Shown here piece by piece: positions 1-5,733 of a stretch of 20,641 nucleotides of DNA. The notes under the pieces were generated by a model, which worked only from the letters and a program-made list of their open reading frames with translations, had not been told where the DNA came from and made no database searches. The position numbers and the translations under genes are program-made. The first letter of the stretch is position 1. Each line of letters starts with the position of its first letter. The DNA comes from an uncultured Clostridium sp. (GTDB lineage: Bacteria; Bacillota; Clostridia; Lachnospirales; Lachnospiraceae). The stretch is taken from contig USJW01000090.1 in the NCBI GenBank assembly GCA_900555045.1, forward strand, positions 1 to 20,641, in the 5' to 3' direction.

Positions 1-29
1 CCCTTCCCTATCTTCTTTCTTTTTTTTTT

Positions 30-87
30 AATGATACGGCGACCACCGAGATCTACACTCTTTCCCTACACGACGCTCTTCCGATCT
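30..87 (+). other. Illumina P5/TruSeq adapter (assembly artefact)
   Basis: The stretch starts AATGATACGGCGACCACCGA and ends ACGACGCTCTTCCGATCT, with the expected intervening adapter bases, so all 58 bases match the Illumina P5 plus read-1 adapter as I know it. Bases 1-29 before it are a pyrimidine-rich, low-complexity run and are probably artefact too. Genome sequence should be taken to begin at about base 88. This shows that the window is the true left end of a contig and that no gene should be called across it. Confidence 0.97.
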
Positions 88-401
88 ATACCTTTGTAGA
101 CCTCCATATGAACCAGCTCCCAGCCCGGCGCATACTTCAACAGCCAATCTTAGCAGTCACACTCGCTGCATTAAATCGATTTCTCGAAACCTTAAAGGCT
201 TCTACAATTATATTATACATAAAATCAAAAAAATTACAAGCAGCAAATCATGTCAAGTTCAATACTATTATATGCTTATTTATTGTCCAAAGTTATTAAA
301 TTAAGTGTATCTTACTGTTAAGACTTAAACTTCTCAGTCCAATTCAATAACAGAAATTTTTATATCGAAAATTTTCTGCATCGCAATTTCTCATTTTCCT
401 C
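88..401. other. AT-rich spacer before the tRNA genes, no supported gene
   Basis: From about base 160 to the tRNA promoter the DNA is strongly AT-rich, and open frames are short and have no recognisable protein. On the minus strand an ATG at 107-105 has a GGGAG ribosome-binding-like site at 121-117 with 9-base spacing. It would read M-E-V-Y-K-G before running into the adapter, so the extreme 5' end of a truncated leftward gene is possible but not shown. A GAAAATTTTC palindrome at 367-376 is noted; I give it no function. Confidence 0.5.
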
Positions 402-430
402 TTGCTTTTTTTCCCAGAAAGTGCTATTAT
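402..430 (+). promoter_or_regulatory. promoter of tRNA-Pro
   Basis: TTGCTT (402-407) and TATTAT (425-430) are separated by 17 bases, a good sigma-A-type arrangement. The -10 lies 27 bases before the mature tRNA 5' end. Confidence 0.6.
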
Positions 431-457
431 AAATGCTGTTCGCCCATCCGGGTATAT

Positions 458-531
458 CGAGGCGTGGCTCAGTTTGGTAGAGCGCTGCGTTCGGGACGCA
501 GAGGCCGCAAGTTCGAATCTTGTCGCCTCGA
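458..531 (+). tRNA. tRNA-Pro (anticodon CGG)
   Basis: A complete 74-base cloverleaf can be folded by eye. The acceptor stem CGAGGCG (458-464) pairs with CGCCTCG (524-530). The D stem is GCTC/GAGC. The anticodon stem CTGCG/CGCAG encloses the loop TTCGGGA with anticodon CGG at 492-494. The T stem GCAAG/CTTGT encloses TTCGAAT, and the discriminator is A531. CGG reads the proline codon CCG. The 3' CCA is not encoded. A run of seven T (532-538) follows at once and probably ends the transcript, since the next tRNA has its own promoter. Confidence 0.96.
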
Positions 532-557
532 TTTTTTTATTTTGGACGATTTTAGTG

Positions 558-587
558 TTGCGCACCTGCATTCCTTTATGCTATAAT
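558..587 (+). promoter_or_regulatory. promoter of tRNA-Val
   Basis: A perfect TATAAT (582-587) is preceded by TG one base upstream (579-580), giving an extended -10. TTGCGC (558-563) lies 18 bases upstream as the -35. The -10 ends 8 bases before the mature tRNA, so the 5' leader would be almost absent. Confidence 0.75.
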
Positions 588-595
588 CGTCGCAT

Positions 596-668
596 GGAGA
601 TATAGCTCAGCTGGGAGAGCGTCTGCTTGACGTGTAGAAGGTCGCAGGTTCGAGCCCTGTTGTCTCCA
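596..668 (+). tRNA. tRNA-Val (anticodon GAC)
   Basis: A 73-base cloverleaf: acceptor GGAGATA (596-602) pairs with TGTCTCC (661-667), with one G-U pair. The D arm is GCTC/GAGC. The anticodon stem TCTGC/GTAGA encloses TTGACGT with anticodon GAC at 629-631. The T stem GCAGG/CCTGT encloses TTCGAGC, and the discriminator is A668. GAC reads the valine codons GUC/GUU. CCA is not encoded. Confidence 0.96.
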
Positions 669-677
669 TCTCTTTTA

Positions 678-717
678 AATAACGCATCGCGTACATACGC
701 GGATGCGTTATTTTTTT
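678..717 (+). terminator. intrinsic terminator after tRNA-Val
   Basis: AATAACGCATC (678-688) is the exact reverse complement of GATGCGTTATT (702-712), followed by T to 717. The loop has its own small GCGT/ACGC pairing. The 3' arm and U-tract overlap the last codons and stop of the convergent exporter gene, so on that strand the same hairpin lies at the 3' end, followed only by TTTAAAA. Confidence 0.9.
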
Positions 718-1787
718 CGCCCATCTCTTCCCACCCCCTCCCAAAACCGCCAGATCTCCTCCTCGCTCATCTGTCCCACGAAATCCCGCTTGAGTTCCAG
801 AAATCGCTCCAGCTCCAGAAGGATCAAAAACAGAACCGCCCTCGCCTCGAACTCCTCCCGGCTCGCCGGCAGCGCACTGCGCCGCAGCTGCCCCCGGATC
901 CCCGCAAGCTCCTTCAAAAGCCCCAGGGCATTGTTGTGCTCGTGGAACGAGCGGCTGATGGACCCCATGAGCCCGGCCAGCCACCTGGCCTGGTGGGGAA
1001 ACTCTCCCACGCGCCCGATCATTGTACCGATGGAGGCGAGCACCGCCAGCTGGCTCTTTCGCATTCCCATATAGCGCAGATAATACGCGGTGTCCGACAG
1101 CAGCCGGTTCTCCATATCCCGGTACGCCGCCCGCTCCCCCTCCTCCAGCATCCGCTCCAGTTCAGCAAGCCCACGCTCCCAGAAAATGGATACGGGAGTG
1201 CCGCCAGGCACATCCACACCCGCGCCGCCAGGCACACCTGCGCCCCCAGCCTCCGTCCTCTCCCCCGCCATCTCCCTGCCCATCCCCAAAAGTACCTCTC
1301 GAAATTTCTCCTCAATCTCCCTCTGCCTATTTCGTATCCATTTTCCATTTCCTGGAACATACAAATTCATGGCGAGTCCGACGCCTGTGCCCACTGCCAG
1401 CAGCAGCGCCTCGTTCCCGATCATCCCAGGTGACACCGAGCGCTCTGTGAGAAAATGGGTCATGAGCACCGTGCTGACGGAGATCCCCTCCTGGATTCCC
1501 AGGGAAATGCACACAGGCGTGAACAGCAGCAGGAATGCGCCGATGGCAATCGGCCGGTAGCCAAGCAGGGCGAAGGACACCGGGGCCGTCGCCAGGGCCA
1601 CCAGAAACGCCGCCAGGCGCTTTTCCACCATCCGAACGGTCTGCCGCCTGGTGTCGTGTATGCTGAGCAGCGCGATCACCCCCGCCGAGGTGCTGTATTT
1701 AAGCCCCAGCCGCTCCGCCGCCGCCAGGGCGAGAAGGCAGCCGAGGGCAATCTTTAACACATGCAGAAAATTGACGCGGAATTCCAT
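708..1787 (-). CDS. aromatic acid exporter family protein (ArAE_1 type)
   Basis: A 359-residue membrane protein of the half-size aromatic acid exporter family (formerly DUF939) found in Firmicutes. The first ~145 residues form a hydrophobic bundle (ALGCLLALAAAERLGL, AGVIALLSI, RLAAFLVALATAPVSFALLGY, IGAFLLLFTPVCISLGI, GNEALLLAVGTGVGLAMNLYV). A charged cytoplasmic C-terminal domain follows, as in the family. A Gly/Pro/Val-rich linker at about residues 175-197 contains a short duplication. By family it should export aromatic or amphipathic acids, with substrate unknown. It lies 72 bp downstream of marR on the same strand and is probably co-transcribed. The ATG at 1787 has only a distant AAAGGA site, so the start could be a few codons off. 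The final two Lys codons come from the tRNA terminator's T-run. Confidence 0.8.
   Translation of the reverse strand: MEFRVNFLHVLKIALGCLLALAAAERLGLKYSTSAGVIALLSIHDTRRQTVRMVEKRLAAFLVALATAPVSFALLGYRPIAIGAFLLLFTPVCISLGIQEGISVSTVLMTHFLTERSVSPGMIGNEALLLAVGTGVGLAMNLYVPGNGKWIRNRQREIEEKFREVLLGMGREMAGERTEAGGAGVPGGAGVDVPGGTPVSIFWERGLAELERMLEEGERAAYRDMENRLLSDTAYYLRYMGMRKSQLAVLASIGTMIGRVGEFPHQARWLAGLMGSISRSFHEHNNALGLLKELAGIRGQLRRSALPASREEFEARAVLFLILLELERFLELKRDFVGQMSEEEIWRFWEGVGRDGRKK
1201..1248. repeat. 24-bp imperfect tandem duplication in exporter linker
   Basis: CCGCCAGGCACA occurs at 1201-1212 and again at 1225-1236. The full 24-bp units match at about 18 of 24 positions. The repeat encodes the low-complexity Val-Pro-Gly-Gly linker of the minus-strand exporter, so it probably arose by slippage in a flexible region. 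Confidence 0.7.
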
Positions 1788-1859
1788 GGGCGGGCACTGT
1801 CCTTTCGTTTTCTATCAGTCTCCCCCGCCGCGCGCCGGTTCATTCCCAGATTTCACCCG

Positions 1860-2312
1860 CTAGCCCAGTTTCGGCAGAATCTCCGCCAGCAGCTCCACCG
1901 CCGTGTTCAGCTTTTCCAGCTCCCCCTCGGTCAGCCGCTCCTCCAGCCCCCGGATAAACGCCGTGTTCTTCCGGTAGTACTCGTCCAAGTAGGCCGTGGC
2001 CGCGGGCGTCAGCTGAATCCACGTGGCCCGCCGGTCCTCCTGCCGCTGCACCCGCTCCACAAACGCGTGCTCGCAGAGCTTGTCCACCAGCTTCGTCACC
2101 TGCTGCTTTGGCACCTTTAACTGTCGGGCCAGGTCCGTCATGGTGGCCGGCCCCCTGTTTTTCAGCGTCTCCAGGCAATAGTAGGTCTCTAAACTCATCT
2201 CCCCGTTTAACGTATCCTTAAAGGGCCGCACCAGCTTGGAATGCCAGTTCGGCAGCACGCAGAGCAGGTTTTGCACGATCTTCTCCGAAATTTTTTCCGA
2301 CAATCTTCTCAT
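1860..2312 (-). CDS. MarR family transcriptional regulator
   Basis: A 150-residue winged-helix regulator of MarR size and layout. An N-terminal helix is followed by EMSLETYYCLETLKNRGP, then the recognition region MTDLARQLKVPKQQVTKLVDKL (about residues 65-86). The wing is HAFVERVQRQEDRRATWIQL, with the family's typical basic Asp-Arg-Arg turn. Dimerisation helices close the C-terminus. MarR proteins usually repress adjacent efflux genes until a phenolic ligand binds. Here it sits between two aromatic exporter genes, one downstream on its strand and one divergent. The ATG at 2312 is preferred over a TTG at 2354 because the likely promoter lies between them, but the GGGGGG directly before the ATG is too close for a normal ribosome site. 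A TTG at 2303 is an alternative start. Confidence 0.87.
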   Translation of the reverse strand: MRRLSEKISEKIVQNLLCVLPNWHSKLVRPFKDTLNGEMSLETYYCLETLKNRGPATMTDLARQLKVPKQQVTKLVDKLCEHAFVERVQRQEDRRATWIQLTPAATAYLDEYYRKNTAFIRGLEERLTEGELEKLNTAVELLAEILPKLG

Positions 2313-2319
2313 CCCCCCA

Positions 2320-2348
2320 TTGACATGATTTTTTATACATGGTATTCT
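2320..2348 (+). promoter_or_regulatory. promoter of the FUSC exporter gene
   Basis: A perfect TTGACA (2320-2325), 17-base spacer and TATTCT (2343-2348), with TG one base upstream of the -10 (extended -10). Transcription would start near 2355, about 120 bases before the gene. The -35 end overlaps the predicted marR leader, so the divergent promoters interfere physically. Confidence 0.7.
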
Positions 2349-2360
2349 TATCAATTAGTA
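2332..2360 (-). promoter_or_regulatory. candidate promoter of marR-exporter operon
   Basis: On the minus strand TATAAA (2337-2332) is preceded by a weak TTACTA (2360-2355) with 17-base spacing. A start near 2325 would give marR a leader of only about 13 bases. The -35 match is poor. Confidence 0.4.
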
Positions 2361-2374
2361 AACAAAATATGACT

Positions 2375-2390
2375 ATCATTTTTTAATGAT
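2375..2390. promoter_or_regulatory. candidate MarR operator palindrome
   Basis: ATCATT-TTTT-AATGAT is a perfect inverted repeat with 6-bp arms. It lies about 20 bases downstream of the predicted start of the FUSC exporter transcript and just upstream of the marR -35. That position suits repression of the exporter and autoregulation. The sequence is AT-rich, so chance palindromy is possible. Confidence 0.5.
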
Positions 2391-2475
2391 TATCTGACAG
2401 GTCGATTATATCCTACCTGTGTCAAAAGTCAAGATCTAACCGAAAACCCAAACTTCCGAAGGAGATGTCAAATTT

Positions 2476-4215
2476 ATGACCTACGCACTGCAAGCTGCCC
2501 AGCGGATCAAATGCAAGTTCCGCTCGAGCACCCTCAGCTTTCTTTTCATCATTGCTTATGTAAACCTATTCCCGATTCTGTTCGGACCGGAAAACTCCAT
2601 CGTGGGCGTCATTTTCACCATCATGATGTCCGCCTCCATGGTCCGCGACTTAACAGCCACACCCTTCCGGCACCTGGCCAGGCAGTCCGCGCTCTTAGTC
2701 TGGATGGCCGTGGCCGCTTGCCTTGTGACGGTGCTGCCCGCCCCCTGGTCCCTGGCCGTGAACTTCGCCACGCTGTTTGGGATTCTCTACACCTTCACCT
2801 ACGAGTACTCCAGCCACATATACTTTCCCTACATCTTATCCTACCTGTTCCTGATCTTCATCTCCCCGGTGGGCACAGAGAACCTCGGGCGGCGCATCCT
2901 CGGCATGCTGGCGGGCGCCGTCTCCATCATCCTGTACCAGTGGTTCATGGGGCGCAATCGGGCGGAGGAGACCGCCAAGGATGAGCTCGGCGAGATGACG
3001 GAGGATATCCGCGCGCTCATCGCCGGCAGGCAGAGCGGCGCACCCGCCTGTCCGGACATGGACAGCATGCACCGGAAGCTCTGCCGCCTCAGCCGGACGG
3101 TCTACGAGCGGCGGAAAAAGGTTCTCTGCATATCGGATGCCAGTTTTTCCATGGTCGCGGCCGGACGGGGGCTGGAGCATCTCCTGACCCTGGTCTGCGA
3201 GCTCCCGGACCCGCTCACCGACAAGGACCGGGCATTTTTGTCCCAGCTGGACCGTCACCTGGCGGCATTTTCCGCCTACCTGTGCCGGGAAACCGCGGAG
3301 ATTCCCGAAATTCCCGCCGACTCGTTCTGCGATCTGGAGTGTGAGGAGACAGCCAGGCTGTTCTGCCGCACGCTGGTTTACATCCGCGACCGCCTTCTGC
3401 ACATGCGCGACCCGGAAAAGCGCGCCCATTACCGCAAGACGGCGCTCTCATTCAGGGTGCGCCTCATGGCCGCTCTGGATGTCAGCCCCGTGCGCGCGGT
3501 CTACGCCCTGCGGACGGCGCTCCTGCTCTCCTGCGCCACCCTGTTCGTCCAGGCCTTCTCCCTGCCCCACGGCAAGTGGCTTTTGTTCACGCTGGCCTCC
3601 GTGTCGCTGCCCTACGCCGACGACGTGCCGGTAAAAATGAAAAAGCGCGTGCAGGCCACAATCACCGGAGGACTGATCTCTGTGGTCCTGTACGCACTCA
3701 TCTCAAGCCCCGCAGGGCGCACCGCCGCCATGATGCTTAGCGGCTATCTCTCCTTCTATTTCACAGACTATGCGGAGACCTTCGCCTGCTCCACCGTGGG
3801 CGCGCTGGGAGGCGCTGTCTTCATGGAAATGTTCGGCTTTCGGGCCGTGGGGAGCGTGTTTCTCATCCGCCTCGGCTACATACTGGCAGGCGCTACTCTG
3901 GCCTACGCCGCGAACTGCCTGCTTTTCCCCTTCAGCCGCGCCCTGGCGACCCGGCAGCTGTGGAAAAAATATAAATCCATCACTGAGCTTCTGACCCGTG
4001 TGTGCCATTCAGAGGACGCCGACCCGCAGCTGTACTACAGCCTGGTGATCCAGGCCTACCTGTTGGAGGAAAAGCTGACAAAAAATGCCCACCTGGAAGA
4101 GTGGGCGCAGCTGCCTCTGTTGTTGGCGCAGTGCCGGGAGCAGGTGCGCCTGGCCCACAGGGACCGGGCCGAACGCGCCGGCGCGCCGGTGTTCGAGGGC
4201 GGGCATCTGCGGTGA
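2476..4215 (+). CDS. FUSC family aromatic acid/fusaric acid-type exporter
   Basis: A 579-residue inner-membrane protein with the two-bundle layout of the FUSC/AaeB-like families. About six hydrophobic segments span residues 20-160 (e.g. LSFLFIIAYVNLFPILF, YILSYLFLIFIS, ILGMLAGAVSIILYQWFM). A hydrophilic domain covers about 160-335. A second bundle spans about 336-490 (RAVYALRTALLLSCATLF, GKWLLFTLASVSLPYADD, ILAGATLAYAANCLLFPFS), followed by a helical tail. Family members export aromatic acids or related toxic organic acids; the exact substrate cannot be read from sequence. AAGGAG (2459-2464) lies 11 bases before the ATG. The gene is divergent from marR and converges on xylulokinase with a 19-bp gap. 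Confidence 0.85.
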   Translation: MTYALQAAQRIKCKFRSSTLSFLFIIAYVNLFPILFGPENSIVGVIFTIMMSASMVRDLTATPFRHLARQSALLVWMAVAACLVTVLPAPWSLAVNFATLFGILYTFTYEYSSHIYFPYILSYLFLIFISPVGTENLGRRILGMLAGAVSIILYQWFMGRNRAEETAKDELGEMTEDIRALIAGRQSGAPACPDMDSMHRKLCRLSRTVYERRKKVLCISDASFSMVAAGRGLEHLLTLVCELPDPLTDKDRAFLSQLDRHLAAFSAYLCRETAEIPEIPADSFCDLECEETARLFCRTLVYIRDRLLHMRDPEKRAHYRKTALSFRVRLMAALDVSPVRAVYALRTALLLSCATLFVQAFSLPHGKWLLFTLASVSLPYADDVPVKMKKRVQATITGGLISVVLYALISSPAGRTAAMMLSGYLSFYFTDYAETFACSTVGALGGAVFMEMFGFRAVGSVFLIRLGYILAGATLAYAANCLLFPFSRALATRQLWKKYKSITELLTRVCHSEDADPQLYYSLVIQAYLLEEKLTKNAHLEEWAQLPLLLAQCREQVRLAHRDRAERAGAPVFEGGHLR

Positions 4216-4217
4216 AT

Positions 4218-4234
4218 CTTGGCCGGCGGTCAAG
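4218..4234. terminator. short hairpin filling the convergent gap
   Basis: CTTGGCC pairs with GGTCAAG (seven pairs, one G-U) around a 3-base loop. It occupies 17 of the 19 bases between the FUSC stop and the xylulokinase stop. There is no T-tract on either strand, so it is at best a weak bidirectional terminator or a 3'-end stabiliser. Confidence 0.35.
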
Positions 4235-5710
4235 CTACACGCCTCTCGTCCTCCCATACAGCTCCCCATATCTCTCATAAATCCCGCGATAACGCCTTAC
4301 ATTCTCTTTCTCCGGCCGGTACACCCGGCCGCTGTAGGACACCAGCTTCCCAGCTGCCTCCTCCATCCCCCTGTAGATCCCAAGGGGCACACCAGCCAGC
4401 ATGCACGCGCCCAGGCAGGCCTGCTCCGCCACGTCGCAGACGCAGATTTCCCGGTCAAAGATGTCCGCCTGGATCTGCAGCCAGACCGGGCTTGACGCGC
4501 CGCCGCCGGACGATATGACCCGCTCCCCGGACATTCCCATCTGCCGGAGGATCTCCATGCAGTCCCGCAGCGCGAAGGTGACGCCCTCCATCACGGCCCG
4601 GGCCATGTGGGCCCTCGTGTGGGCCAGCTTGAGGCCGTAGAACATCCCGCAGGCCTCCGGGTCCATGTGCGGGGTCCGCTCGCCCGCCAGGTAGGGGAGA
4701 AAGATGAGCCCCTCGCTGCCCGTCGGCACCGCCCCCGCAAGCTCGCTCATCCGCGCGAAGTCCGGCTCCCCCAAAATGTTGTCACGCAGCCATTTGAGGG
4801 CCATCCCCGCGCTCAGGATCGCGCCGTAGACCGAATACCCGCCCCCCACGCAGTGGCAGAAGGTCTGGGTCCGCAGGGCACTGTCGCAGACCGGGCGGCT
4901 GCTGAAGGCGGACACCTGCCCGCCGGTGCCGATGTTGCAGATAAAGTCCCCCTCCGAGAACACGCCGTTTCCCAGGCTCTGGGCCTGCTGGTCCCCCATC
5001 CCGAAGATCACCCGGGCAGACGGGGGCAGTCCCGTTCTTCGGGCGCACGGGGCGCTCACGTTCCCGGCGATCTCCCCGGACTCCCGGCAGGCGGGAAACA
5101 GGCTGCGCGGGAAGCCGCAGCGCTCGATCACATCCCACGCCCAGTCCCGCCCGGCCACGTCGAACATCAGGGTGGCGGAGGCGTCTGTCACCTCGGCCCC
5201 GAACTGCCCGGTCAGCTGAAAGCGGATGTAATCCTTCGGCTGCAGCACCCGGTATGCGGCCGCGAAGTGCTCCGGCTCATGCCGCTTCACCCACAACAGC
5301 GAGGGCAGGGCAAAGCCGGTAAAAATCCGGTTTTTGAGCGTTCCCCGAAGCACCTCCCCGGAGATCTCCCCCTCGAGCCACCGGCACTCCTCTGTGGACC
5401 GCTGGTCCAGCCAGAGGATCGCGGGGCGCACCGGCTTTCCCTCACGGTCCACCAAAACCAACCCGTGCATCTGTCCGGAAAGCCCGATCCCCGCCACCTG
5501 CGCATACACCCGGCTGTGCCGCTCCCGCAGGCGGAGGAGACACTGCTCCACCGCCTGCCACCACACGGTGGGATCCTGCTCGGCCCACCCGATCTGCGGG
5601 ATCTCCACCTCGTACGCCTGGCTCTCCACCGCGCAAGCGCTCGTCTCTGCGTCTAACAGCATCACCTTCGCGCTGGAGGTGCCCACGTCTATTCCCAATA
5701 TCGCCGCCAT
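4235..5710 (-). CDS. xylB: xylulokinase (FGGY kinase)
   Basis: A 491-residue carbohydrate kinase of the FGGY family, predicted to phosphorylate D-xylulose with ATP for entry to the pentose phosphate pathway. The N-terminal phosphate loop is GIDVGTSSAKV (residues 6-16). GLSGQMHG (76-83) and ILWLDQR (98-104) are typical of xylulokinases rather than glycerol kinases. GMGDQQAQSLGNG carries the expected catalytic Asp at residue 240, and SGGGASSPVW is the C-terminal nucleotide-binding loop. The ATG at 5710 is chosen because it precedes the conserved N-terminus and has GGGGAG about 8 bases upstream; a longer frame would overlap the cyclase gene. The gene lies 23 bp after the diguanylate cyclase and probably shares its transcript. 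No xylose isomerase or transporter is in the window, so the sugar is inferred from family only. Confidence 0.88.
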   Translation of the reverse strand: MAAILGIDVGTSSAKVMLLDAETSACAVESQAYEVEIPQIGWAEQDPTVWWQAVEQCLLRLRERHSRVYAQVAGIGLSGQMHGLVLVDREGKPVRPAILWLDQRSTEECRWLEGEISGEVLRGTLKNRIFTGFALPSLLWVKRHEPEHFAAAYRVLQPKDYIRFQLTGQFGAEVTDASATLMFDVAGRDWAWDVIERCGFPRSLFPACRESGEIAGNVSAPCARRTGLPPSARVIFGMGDQQAQSLGNGVFSEGDFICNIGTGGQVSAFSSRPVCDSALRTQTFCHCVGGGYSVYGAILSAGMALKWLRDNILGEPDFARMSELAGAVPTGSEGLIFLPYLAGERTPHMDPEACGMFYGLKLAHTRAHMARAVMEGVTFALRDCMEILRQMGMSGERVISSGGGASSPVWLQIQADIFDREICVCDVAEQACLGACMLAGVPLGIYRGMEEAAGKLVSYSGRVYRPEKENVRRYRGIYERYGELYGRTRGV

Positions 5711-5733
5711 TGTCCGATCTCCCCATCCGTCAA

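Noticed and set aside
108..299. 63-residue plus-strand frame near the contig start
   Set aside because: No ribosome site, AT-rich noncoding composition and no recognisable protein.
367..376. CodY-like site upstream of tRNA-Pro
   Set aside because: GAAAATTTTC is only part of a CodY-type box, occurs in AT-rich DNA and sits upstream of a tRNA promoter, so chance is the better explanation.
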